Shown here: in pieces, positions 13,901 to 25,170 of the stretch
Layout of the letters: the number at the start of each line of letters is the position of its first letter
Numbering within the stretch: position 1 is the stretch's first letter
DNA from: Rotaria socialis
Taxonomy: Eukaryota; Rotifera; Eurotatoria; Philodinida; Philodinidae
Reading direction: 5' to 3'
Assembly (NCBI GenBank): GCA_905331475.1
Contig: CAJNYU010004051.1
Location: 248,001 to 312,000 of the forward strand
DNA length: 64,000 nt
Notes under the pieces: model-generated
Told to the model about the DNA's origin: nothing
Seen by the model: the letters and a program-made list of their open reading frames with translations, nothing else
Database searches by the model: none
Translations under genes and position numbers: made by a program

Positions 13901-15504
13901 GTTTAATATTTCGTAAATTAATTCTATTTCGTTAAATTTAGTGAACCGCATGCATGGATTTTATCGAAAATAAAATAAGATCATTTTTTTTGTACAGTTA
14001 AATTAGCTGTTTAAATATCTATACATAGATTTTAGTTTACCACTAGGTTTTCAATTTAGTAATATAACTACTGTTACTGTCCTCATTCTTCACCTATTCT
14101 TGATAAGATTTTATCGACGAACTATTAAATCTTTAAGCATAATTTTATGATGAAAATTTATTTTTAGATCAGTTATTTGATTGTCTTATAACTGTGTCAG
14201 AAATATATTTCATACAAAGGTCTCTGACGAAGCACATATATGTATTTGAAATGCTATTTTATATAGATGGACACAATAGTTGAACCTTGAGATGCAAATC
14301 GATTTTTCTTGTCATTTTTTTTGTTCATGCTTTCGATCATCGTACCTTGAACTCTAATCCTCATCATTCTCTATTCATTCGCATCAATCATTCTTTACAT
14401 TTTGTAATTTCGAGGTCGTTGAAATGGCTCGAATTCCACCGCAAGAGATTATTGCATCATTTATGATGAAAGTATTAGAAAATTTTCGAGATAATATTCA
14501 AAATTGACACAAAAAAAAACTTTCAATAGAATTCTTTTCTAATTTCAGTGTCTTTTACGATTGTAAGACATCGAGAGAACTCGAAAAAGCATGACCTTGC
14601 AAGAAGTTAATTACGGTCAACAATCTAAAATTTATTAATTAATAATTCATGATGGTAAAATTTCCTCATGTCAAGCATGAATGTCATCGCGCATTTTGTT
14701 CATATATGAACTGTTTCATAGGGGAACAAGAACAACAAACGAAAAAACAATATTGAACAAAGAAAATCTAATAGAGACAAGACAAGTCATAGAAGTATTA
14801 AAAAATAAGTCTGCTGATGACAACAGTGATTTCTTTTCAATAGGAACTCTTATGTTCTTATTTTGAATATCAATTTTCCTGCATATGACATTTAAATATT
14901 TTTACAAACAAACTTTTTGAAAATGAGAAAAGAAAAATAGTAATTTCATGCAAAAAATGACTTTTTCATGAAGCCTTTATGTAACAGTGAAAAATAGTTG
15001 CTAAGTAAATCTGTACCAAAAAAGTGACATTGAATAAATAAGATGTTTTCTTTCGTCTCAGATGTGCCTTTTATTCATCAAAACATGTTTTTCCTCTTAC
15101 ATGAACTCATTTTTGTTTATGTGTTGTTTCTATATTTATCTTAGTCCTAGTCAAGGTCGTCTCCGGAGAAGAAGCAAAGATACACAATGACTGTAAAAGT
15201 GTTGACGAAATGGCAATAAGAATAATGCAAGGTTTTAATGAAAAACAATGCTTTTGTTTTCTAAAGAATAAGTCAATAAACAGAAAAAAAAGTTGCAATA
15301 ACACAGGTCTCGGTTGATATCAACTTACAACGATCTAAACTACAAGAAAGAAAAAAAGAGAGAATACCCAGTTTATCATTTATTATTTCATTCCAAATAT
15401 TGCTTTTTCTAATTTATGTCGAAAAACGTTTTCATTGCAAATGATATTATCTTTCCAAGCACGTGAAAGTTGACACGATAGACAATATGCAATATGATTT
15501 ACAA

Positions 15505-15533
15505 ACCGGAAGTGCTTCATCTTCCTGACGTCA
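15505..15533. promoter_or_regulatory. ETS site plus CRE, candidate promoter
   Basis: ACCGGAAGTG (ETS-type) is followed within 20 bp by TGACGTCA (CRE, 15526-15533), in a locally GC-richer patch at about 15500-15620. This pairing is common in TATA-less animal promoters. The nearest gene is follistatin, whose ATG is about 1.1 kb downstream; a non-coding first exon in between is possible but unproven. Confidence 0.3.
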
Positions 15534-16320
15534 CCGTCGTTGTCTAAAAGTTAGACACAACGATTCACTGTTTCGTCACTATTACCGCCGTTGTTGCCTT
15601 ACGGCGACGTTTATTCTTCCCATTAATATTGCATAATATCGTCGAAAAGGCGAGCGACATTTTGAAGCGCATACATTCATATGACCATATGATCGAAAAA
15701 CATGATTTTGCAACTGGGCAGCTGGTTGTTGTGACACACCTTTCATTCACATTCATACCTGACCATATACGCAAGAAAAAAATCTCATTTCATCGTATGA
15801 GACTTTTGTCGTCTTCATACGATTGAAGGCAAGACTTTACGAGATAAACAAAAATGATGACGCAGTTCAGTCATATTATCATTTTTAGTGAAACGGAAAT
15901 ATTTTCTATTAAAGTGAGCGTATATTCACCTACGCAAAAAGTAATAATAATCAATGATTTTTTAAATTTATTTATAGACGTATCAGAGGTACAAATTTGA
16001 AAAGTGCAAAAACAGAAGAAAAATAAATAGCTACTTGTACTACTTGTAACATAATCATCTATTCTGATTTGTTTGTAAGATAATCCTTAGCATAGGGAAT
16101 CATATTGTATAATATTTACTTCATAATAATGATTTATTATAAGAGAATGATTTACATATTAAAAATTGATTACCTAATTCATAAGATCTAATTAATGAAT
16201 TTTAATCATTGATTTTATTTTAAAACAAGTTATTTTCTATGCTTATTTTTTTTCTTTAATATAATCGTTAGCATATTACAGTCTCTCCTCTGTAGGTGTT
16301 ATAAACTTTCTTTCATATCA

Positions 16321-16416
16321 CCATTCTCTGTCGCTGTCTCTGTCTCTGTCTCTCTCTCTGTCTTTGTCTCTCTTTCTTTTTCTCTCTCTCTCTCTCTCTC
16401 TCTCATTCTCTCTCTC
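16321..16416. repeat. Pyrimidine microsatellite (TC/TCTG)n
   Basis: Long strand-asymmetric TC-rich repeat about 180 bp upstream of the follistatin ATG. It could form triplex or GAGA-factor-type promoter DNA; that is inference. Confidence 0.85.
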
Positions 16417-16594
16417 GTTTCTATTACTTTTCGTTTTTGTATAAAGCTACATCATTTTATATTGTCTCTCTATTTTACAAAAAGATCATTCTTTCGAAAC
16501 AGCACATCAAATATTTTCTTTTTACATTTAAAATATTGACAACAAAAAAGAAGTTTCTATTCAATAATATCTATTATTTCACTTATTATTAACA

Positions 16595-18329
16595 ATGCCC
16601 TCTCAATTATTAGTCGATGTTTGCATTGCAGTTTTTACATTTTTCATTCTCTTTGATCGATATATCATAATTACACAAGGTATGCTATATTTTCCTGATT
16701 GTTTATTGTATCGTATTTTTTGTTTTTGTCCAATTCTTTAAAGGAAAAGAAGTGTTTATTTTGCTTTTTTTTTGAACCTATAAAAATTTAATTTGAGTAT
16801 CATATCTATTAGAAATGATTCATGTCTTCATTTATTTTATCCTTCCTTTTGTCGTTCATCCGCATTTTTCATAGAGTAGACCCGTGTACATTGATGATAT
16901 TCAAGACCGTTGAGTGACGTGCGTATATGGGCGTATATGTGTCACAAAATGTATAATGAGTGAAGGAAGATATAGAATGGGTCAAGGGCACAGTGCACGC
17001 AACGTGAAAGGGAAATAAGAAATAAGATCAAGTAGGAGACATTAAACCGATATATTACTGATTGGAAAAAAGGAACAATAGGTGTGAATAAATAAAAAAA
17101 AGAACAGGGCACCTATTCCCCCTCTTCCTGTTTCCAGAACGTTGACATATATACATATATACAGGTCAACAAATCGGTGACTCATGTGTTAACGGTCAAA
17201 ATAGAAGTAATTATAAAATGTTTTCTTTTCTTTTCGTTTCTATAGCTGGCAATTGTTTTAATCATCGTATTAATGATATGTGCTATGATCTTACTGAAGA
17301 CAATGTAAATGAAGATCAATGTTCTGGTCTTTATTATTCAGATGATATTCTTCAAGATTTAGATGGATATAAATACGCTGAAAAATGTCGTGATATAAAT
17401 AGTAAGTAATATGGAGTGCTCATATAATTAATTGTATTTACTATATTACATCTATTAATATAAATTTAATTAAATAATAGCTACCCCAAAACGATGCGAT
17501 ATTGATTGTGGTCTTGGTCAAGAATGTCAATGGATCAATGGAGAAGAAATGTGTGTATGTAGTGAAGAATCTTGTACTTCAAGTAATTCATTATCATCAA
17601 AATATAATCAGCCATTATGCGCATCCAATAATATAACATATGCGTCGGAATGTGCTATGGCAGCATGGAAATGTCTTAAACAGCAATCTGGTTTGTACAA
17701 AAAGTATGATGGAGAATGTCAACGTAAGAAGAAGAAAAACATTTTATTAAAATTTTATTAAAATGTTTTTTTTAAATCTCAATAGGAGATTGTCGAAATG
17801 TTAAATGTCCATCTGATACAGTTTGTTTATTAGTTAAAAATACTGGTGAACCATTTTGTTATCCAAAAAAACATTGCAATCCAACTTTAGATCCTGGACT
17901 AGTTTGTGGCACAAATGGTGTTACGTATAAGAATGTATGCGCTATGCGTCTTAGTCCAGATGCCCAAGGTCGAACACCTGAATTAGCACATAAAGGTTCT
18001 TGTGGTAAGCAGTTTAACAAGACAATACGTTTTCTTTCTTTATTTCTATGACTTCTTTCGTTTGCTTAAAATCAATAGAAACCAAATGTCGACCGAATTT
18101 ATGTCAACCATATGAGCGTTGTGTATATTCTCGTCAATCTCGTCCGGTTTGCATACGTTGTCAATTTTCTCGACGATTTTTTACTCATAGCGGTGAATGT
18201 AGTATGAACATCGCGGCATGTGGTGATGATGGATATTTATATAAAAATTATTGTGGTTTATTACGTGGACAATGTGATAACAATCGTTATATTAATATAA
18301 TTGATTATGAGACATGTTCAAAAAATTAA
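16595..18329 (+). CDS. fst: Follistatin-like secreted protein (N-terminal domain plus three FS/Kazal modules)
   Basis: Follistatins are secreted antagonists of activin/BMP ligands. Exons 16595-16679, 17246-17401, 17481-17723, 17786-18004 and 18079-18329 join in frame to 317 residues (human follistatin is 344). Exon 1 is a signal peptide (hydrophobic VCIAVFTFFILF). Exon 2 begins GNC, like the follistatin N-terminal domain. Exons 3-5 each carry one FS module, a short EGF-like Cys pair region followed by a Kazal domain: for example CDIDCGLGQECQW then PLCASNNITYASEC, and VCGTNGVTYKNVC. Every intron is phase 1, as expected for shuffled extracellular modules. The N-terminal domain lacks the adjacent Cys-Cys pair I remember in vertebrate follistatin (here EDQCSG). 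A generic multi-Kazal inhibitor is the alternative, but the GNC N-domain and module order favour follistatin. Confidence 0.82.
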
Positions 18330-18884
18330 GAATATTGATGCGTAAGAATCGTTTATTATTTTTGCTTCTCTCTCAAAATAATATCAATTATAGAAACCAA
18401 TTTTGATATTTAGAATGAAATGTGAGATTGAAAAATCATGGTTTCTATGGTTTATTCGATAGATATTTCTTTGTATCAGCAAAGAATAGGAATAAAATCG
18501 AGGATAGATCTCGTAAACTCTATTCCACATGACCGGTGATGTTAATCTATCGTTCTCTACATTTTCTCTCAGCTACTGTTGTTCTTGTGCATTTGTTTCG
18601 TTTTCTTTTACTCAGATCGTTTTAAAGCGAATATATTATTCGAGTTCGACATAAATATGTTTGTTTTGCTTTTTCTTTTTTTTTCTGTTTTACTGTGATC
18701 AAAATTAAAATAATACACAAAAAAATTGAAAAAAAATCATTAAAAACTTTGATCGTTTTGTTTTGTTGTAATTTGTATTTGAGTTTTTCTTTTTTTTTCT
18801 TCTATTTGTTGTAATTGTTCACACCAAGTGTATATTTAAAAGCAAACATTGTTTCGTTTTCATGGCAATGTGAGAATACATACG

Positions 18885-18922
<38 letters not shown>

Positions 18923-18953
18923 ACATTTATATACAAACTATATCATGCAGATG
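18330..18953. other. Intergenic, convergent 3' ends
   Basis: Holds the 3' UTRs of follistatin (+) and nocturnin (-) and an (AT)n microsatellite at about 18889-18918. No gene seen. Confidence 0.7.
18889..18918. repeat. (AT)n microsatellite
   Basis: About 15 AT units just downstream of the nocturnin stop. A second AT tract lies at about 19485-19505 in the last nocturnin intron. Confidence 0.9.
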
Positions 18954-20194
18954 CTACGCATGAATTAGAAATATCGATTGAAGAGCTAAGTGATCAGATG
19001 GATAGTTGGCTGATGGAAGACCATCAGGGCCAATATCATTTTTAGTTGGTAATTCCAAATAAGCAATGGGGGTCAACTTTTCTGAACGATAAAAAATATA
19101 ATCAATTGTTCGAAATTCTTCTTTTTCATGTCTGTCTTCGCGGGATTTAAATTTCCATGTTGTATAAGGTGGCTCACTATTATTCATTAAAAGTCTATAT
19201 GCACTATTTAAACCAGATTGCAATAATATATCATAAAATGGTTCGTCAGTTTCACCATTAAAATCTCCTGCAATAATAACATTTGTTTTTTTTGTATAGT
19301 TTTTATTTAAAAATCCGATTAATGCATTTGCTTGATTTATACGAGATCTTGCAAATTGTTTTTTAGCTTTAAAATGTGTACCAATAAGTACGATAGGACA
19401 AGCTATTGGTATATATTCTAATTCAAAACTTGAAAATATCTGGAAAAAAGGATTTAATTTTGTTATATTAAAACAATTCAATATAAATATATATATATAT
19501 ATATGTATATACATACTTGTCGTCCAAATCGACCATCATTAGGTAGATCATAATTATTTCGGCTGATTTCTCTAAATAGATTACTTTTATAACAGAGTAG
19601 AACACCGTCTGGACCTTTGAAATTGTCTAGATCATCTTCGAATGACAGACATCTGGAATTTGGTTTTGGAGTAAAAAAACAGGTATATCTTCAACAACAG
19701 AAAAAGTTGATTAAACAAAAACAAAAATACATTCATTTCTCTTATTTACCCATATTTAGGTAGTTGTTCTTTAAGAAAACAATCATATATATCCATTTCT
19801 TGCAATGAACATAAATCTGGTTGATGTACAAGTATTTGTTCTAGTATTCGCCATTTACGAGTTTCATACGCAACTATTTCAGCCTTTACACGAATAAAAT
19901 TACCTTCTGAATATGATAAGGCTAAAAGAATATCACAATTAAATAATCATTGTGTTGTTATTATTTTAAAATGAAATACCTTGAGCAAGAATATTCCACT
20001 GTAATATGTTTATCGTATGATCGTTGGGTTTCAATGAATAATTACCAATAAACTTTCGTTTTACACTTGGTACTGAAACATTCTGTTGAACTCTATAACA
20101 AAAAAAAGAGAATAGTATTTCTATAGTTTATTTAATTATTACAAATGTAATCTTACTCAGGAGGAATAGATTGATTGCATGACGAAGCACACAT
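18954..20194 (-). CDS. noct: Nocturnin (EEP-family phosphatase)
   Basis: Nocturnin belongs to the endonuclease/exonuclease/phosphatase family; the animal protein dephosphorylates NADP(H). Exons on the minus strand: 20194-20157, 20092-19980, 19921-19750, 19688-19517 and 19439-18954, giving 326 residues. Motifs in order: LLQWNILAQ-type start (ILQWNILAQ), metal-binding CSLQE (Glu92), GYTCFFTPKPNSRCL, GPDGVLL, GTHFKAKK (185-192), GDFN (223-226), SEPPYTTWK, DYIFY, and the nocturnin-specific GPDGLPSANYPSDHLAL (catalytic SDH 313-315). All expected catalytic residues are present. GPxxLPSxNYPSDHL separates nocturnin from CCR4 and ANGEL paralogues. There is no obvious mitochondrial presequence (the protein starts MCASSCNQS), so a cytosolic form is likely. 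The exon 4 acceptor was chosen because it restores FFxPKP. Confidence 0.9.
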
Positions 20195-22959
20195 CTCTTT
20201 GAAAATGTATAAAAATAAATAAATTCTATTTTCGAAAATTAATTTGACAAAAGCTAATCAGGTTTCGAACTTCGAACTATTATACATCAAAACATTGCAT
20301 TTTTGTATTTCATAAATTTTAATTGAACTCTGGCTTGAGTTTTTTAAAACAACTGTTGTAAAAATATTGAATTATTTTATTTTTTGGTGATGCTTAACTT
20401 CAAAATAGCTTTGAAGATTACAAAAAAGTGGGTCAATAACAACATGCGCACGTGAACCATTACTATCATTTCTTATATGAGGTCGCCAGTTTCAAAACGA
20501 ACGGCTTGACTGAGCGACATTAATGGCTGCCACTCAACTACTCTATATATATAGAAAATAATTATTTCTCATTTTATATTGTTTGTTACGCAAGCATGAA
20601 ATAATACAAATGATTCTGAATAATAAAGTAAATATAATTCAGGATTAAAAGGGAAAATTTGAGATTCATATGCGTCATTGTTCTTGTATTTTCAAATAGT
20701 GACGTCAAAATACTTCATTTGCAAGATTGAAACACTCAGAAACATGCTTTCTTGCTTTCGATTTTATTTACACATCATACAATCTCATTTTAACCGATGA
20801 TTAATTTCAATATTATTTTGTAATCATACATTGACGAATAGCAAGTTGTCTAATATTCTACATATGTATATGAAATTTACTATCAGAACTTATAAGATAA
20901 AAATAGTTCAACTTTTGTTTACTGTTTGATGTCGGAATGATATATATTTTATCTTGTTTTTAGTTTCAATAATTATTTTATATACAAAAGAAATGCCATC
21001 GAATATCATAATTCCGTATTGTATTGCTTTCTGTAGATCTAATAATATCTGTCTTCTCTAACTCTGCTCAAAGTTATGTTAAATTAATCTATTATTCTAA
21101 ATTTAGTTACTCTATCTAATCGACAAGCCGATAAGTATGTTTTTTTTCATTGAAGATAGATTTCAATTACATCAGTATTGTTGTATACAATTAATTTAAA
21201 TTGTTATAAAATAAAGACGCTTTTGTCTATCAACTGAATGATAAAATAAGAATCATCAATCAATCATACTGATCATTTTCTTCTATGTATTCATTCACTT
21301 TATTGTATGCTAACAAAAACAAACCTGTAAATAACAATGATATAGATTGACATATAAATTTATCGGCTAATAATACGCATCTTATTTTTTAATTCGACTG
21401 TTCGGAAAATGAAAATCATATTGCACATGAGTCAGCCAAAAATTTTGTAGTTGATTCTCTACTGTATAGATTCAGTGAAATGAATGCTAAATTTTCAAAG
21501 GTCACTTTAACCTAGCGATTTCCCCAAGACAGTAGCGCTAATCTGTGATATTCTATTTATATTTGGAGGAATCAAACAATCCGCCTGTGGCACGTTTTAC
21601 AGTCTGAAAAAAACTTATATTGATTATCATCTCAAGTCGCTTGTTTTTGACAAGAATGGTTTGAAAAAAAAGGCCAATTAGTATTAATTCATTGGTATCG
21701 TTATCATTAGGAATTAATTTCAGTAGACTTTTTAAATTAGAATCATTGAAAGTTCTTAGATTGATCTTGGTTTGGATTAAAAACAAAATTTACAAACACA
21801 TGTGTTTTAGTAGGTGATCCCAGCTATATTTTGTTTGTACGAAGTGTTGCAATCACGTTATTATTTAAAACAAGCACAGGACTTCGTTGTTTGAGATAGC
21901 TGAAAATAGACTTGGTAATCTTTATGAAATGAACTTTATTTAAATAAAAAGTGTGGGTGAGATAACATAATCAGCTTACATATTTTATTACAAGATATTG
22001 TGTTCTCAAGAGAATTTTTTCACACATGAAATGAGAAAATAAATGGATGAGCACTCACGATATTTCATACATATTCTATTAGTTTAACCTATTTCTACGA
22101 CTTTTCTTATTGAATTAATATTTCATTTTGTTTGGTCTTTTTAATGATAAATTTTGGTTAATCAACGTAACACGATTAGTTTTTAATTTTACATGAAAGA
22201 TTTACACTAAATGACACTAAATGTATAACAAGAATATGATGATAAAAATTTATTTTTAAAGCAATATGAAACTAACTGAAACAGATAGAAACAATATCCA
22301 AACTAAATATAGTCATGAGAAGATTACCTATCAGTTGACGAGAAACAAATTGTCTAGAAGAAATTTTAAAAGTGAACTCTAAAACTTGATGACCTTTTCA
22401 TGAATAAGAAAATACAAATTGTTGACTCATCCTCACATTATGACGATGTTTTCTAATTGTAAAACTATTTCGTAATATGTTTTAAATTTGTTCAGATCAG
22501 TTACTTGCTTTCACAAAACTAAATACTTCAATATAAACAATGATTGTTTCAGCCTCAACTTGATTTCGATTTGCTCATTTAGAACTTTCCCTTATAGACG
22601 ATATTTTAATTTCAAAATTTTAATAGAAAGAACTTCACTTACGTTCAGAACTATACTAACTTGAAGTTAATGAAAGTCAATATCCGCTTGATGTTTCTAT
22701 TGTCTAATTGTTCGAAGTGATCCTATAGTATTTAAAAACCTACGTTAAATAGAATTCTAAACAATGGAAAGAGAAATCGAAATCTTGACCTTACATAAGA
22801 AGGTTATTTATTTTTAGCGATTAATTCTTGGATAAAGATAAATCCTCCATGAAAATAATTTGAAATTCATGTCAAGCCAGAAACAGCATGTTTCTGTTTA
22901 CATGAGTGAATTCTCTAATGTTAATATTTTTACACTCTATCTGAAGATCAGATTGACTT
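20195..22959. other. Intergenic region
   Basis: Upstream of nocturnin; includes its promoter by position. No gene, RNA or clear repeat recognised. Short frames (for example 21553-21786, minus) have no domain. Confidence 0.55.
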
Positions 22960-23127
22960 TTTAATGAAGGTTTTTATGATGTTTGAAAGAGCGCGACGCA
23001 GTGGCTATAAAAAGGTTCTGTTTTGGTAACAGCAATCTTTGTACTAGACATAGAGTAGATTCGAAAATTACTCGTCCATATATAATATGAATTTCTCGCA
23101 ATATCATAAACGTTAATAACAATTTTG

Positions 23128-23420
23128 CACCCAGGTCGAACATTCTGACCACCGGATCCCGTGGGATACTTCAGGAAATATGCGGGAAAGTCACCATATC
23201 CTGCAGGAAGACACAGGACATTGTTGGAACATGGAAGCAATATTCCGATAAAAAATACGGACGAAGTTTTGCGGCGGATTCCTGCCAAGTTCCGGTGCTT
23301 TCCGGCACGAATTCATCGGAAATCACCGGAAAATTTCCAACCGGAATACTGCTTCCACAAAGTCAACGGAACTACCGGAACTAGCCGTTTCCAGGCCGGA
23401 CTGTTCGATATGGGCAGTGA
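23128..23420. repeat. GC-rich patch with repeated CCGGAA motifs, probable element remnant
   Basis: A sharply GC-richer block in AT-rich DNA with many copies of CCGGAA/TTCCGG in both orientations. Its ends show weak inverted similarity (CCCAGGTCGAACATTCTGAC on the left; CCCATATCGAACAGTCCGG on the opposite strand at the right). No clean target duplication was found. Open frames on both strands here follow from the composition and are not called as genes. Confidence 0.4.
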
Positions 23421-23879
23421 TTTTTTTGAAATGTATTCATTCGTTGATAAAAATGAAAATATAATCACTAGGTTTCAGTTTCTGGATTTTTGTAAATAAA
23501 ATTCTATTTAAATTATAAAGACTTATAGAGCAATAAAACTTCTCTAAAACATGAAACGAACTCATAAGACTATTGAATATTTTCCGATCAAGATGAAGCA
23601 ATACTATAGGAAGCACACCAAAAAAGAATCGAATGATCTATGATGTCGTCTGAAAGCATAATTTCGATGGACTAATTTTTTCTTGATCCATTGAAAATTT
23701 TACAAATCATAACTAGCTTGTTTATTGTGACAAGTTGAAATTAAGAAAATTAGAAGAATAACATTATGAATATTTTTTCAAAATGAGAATTTATGACAGA
23801 AGCTTTTATTTTCTCAAACGTTCTACTTTTCAAATTGTCTTTCTTTGTCTACTAGCCGATTTACTTTTATGTATAGCTT

Positions 23880-24112
23880 CCCAGGTCGACCATCCTGAGT
23901 CGTAAACGGCCGTATACCTATCACTCACGATGAAAAACGGCGACCGTATTTTGTAGTTGTTTACTGTTATTGTAAACGAAGTGAAAAATCTCCGTAAACG
24001 GCCATCGTAACTAAACGCTAACCGTAAACGACTGTCGGATATCACAGTAAGAGTTTGTATCCGATGACAGTAAATGATTCAGGAAAGGTTTGCCGTTTTT
24101 CTATCGTATACT
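23880..24112. repeat. CGTAAACGGCCGTATAC-type repeat patch (copy 1)
   Basis: Contains several variants of CGTAAACGGCCGTATAC and begins with CCCAGGTCGACCATCCTGAG, closely matching the left end of the GC-rich patch at 23130. A related patch lies at about 29590-29760. Probably a fragment of a dispersed repeat family. Confidence 0.4.
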
Positions 24113-24224
24113 TTCGTGCACGGTCGTTGACGCTGACTATCTGTTCGCTTAAAGTATAGTAGCGTTTTTTAGATTATAGTTTACTCAAGCTATCTCAGGG
24201 AGAAGTATTAAGTGATCATTGTTT

Positions 24225-24960
24225 AGATGAAGTTATCATCGTATTCGAGTAAAATCTACCAGTACTCCTTTGCGCAGATGTTCCAACGTCCATACTCACA
24301 ATACTAGAAGAAATTCATATACTCTGCCGAATAGTATATTTGGATTAACTAGATCTTGAATCGTTCTCCTGAAAATCCAAAAAATAGCGAAAAAATCCCA
24401 TTGAATCCGTGGAATCCTTTTAGTAAAATCTGAACATATTTATTTCAAGCAATATTTCAACTCTTGTACCTATGTTCCAAGTGGAACTCGACGAACTCTA
24501 TCCAGTCATGTTCACATATTTTCTGTAGCTCGAAATCAGACTTCACCTCTGATAAGATAACACTGAACAAAATCTCAGAGGATCTTCCTTTGAGCTATGA
24601 AAAATCTGCCGAAATCATTGAACAGATCTACTCAAGTTGTGTTTCGATCATGAGTGGAGTACTTAGAGCAACGACTTTGGTGAGTATGGTGCTAGAATTT
24701 CATAGGAGAAAAAGTATTTTGAGATTTTCGGGACCGTTCTCAGCAAGATGAAAAATTTGATTTTACAGAGCACATTCTAGGATTTTTTTGGATTTTTCGA
24801 AAATTCAGGAGAATGCGTCGACATCAAGCTAATCCAAATATACCATTCGATAGGGCATAAGAAATTCTACTAGGAACATGAGTATGCGTGTTGGAACAAT
24901 AGCACAAAAGAATACGGGCAGGTTTCACTCGAGTACGATACTAATTTCACAAACGTGTGA
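24225..24960. mobile_element. Imperfect long inverted repeat (foldback-type element remnant)
   Basis: The arm at about 24225-24410 is matched in reverse complement by about 24780-24955. Shared blocks include GATGTTCCAAC/TATTGTTCCAAC, GAATAGTATATTTGGATTA/GAATGGTATATTTGGATTA and TTCTCCTGAAAATCC. The loop holds an open frame (24464-24751) of no known family. Arms are diverged, so the element is old; boundaries and target duplication are not resolved. Confidence 0.5.
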
Positions 24961-25170
24961 AAATCACGGTTTTTTTCCACGAAGAGTAGCAAAATCTTAT
25001 ATTCCTTGAAGTATCGTTTTTCAATAAATAATGAAGTTAGTATGAATTTTGAACATAAAATCAACTAAAATTCGGTTTCAAATCAGAAATCAACACAATC
25101 AATTCCAAGAAGAAACAATTTAATCAATTTTAATAAAAGGAAAAGCCTATTAGTAGGATTTAAACCTTAA

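Larger units (their letters stand above)
8541..16594. other. Gene-poor 8-kb region
   Basis: No coding sequence is supported. Only short frames of about 60-75 codons occur, with no recognisable domains. The region contains an (AAT)n microsatellite near 10953, an (AT)n tract near 13792, an ETS+CRE motif pair near 15505 and a long pyrimidine tract at 16321-16416. A minus-strand open stretch at 11750-11977 reads somewhat protein-like but has no family match I can name. Confidence 0.55.

Noticed and set aside
15565-15826. Overlapping frames on both strands in the GC-richer patch
   Set aside because: Both result from locally lower stop-codon density; neither has an ATG with context or a known domain.
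22974-23499. Opposing 104- and 112-codon frames
   Set aside because: They lie in the CCGGAA repeat block on opposite strands; a composition effect.
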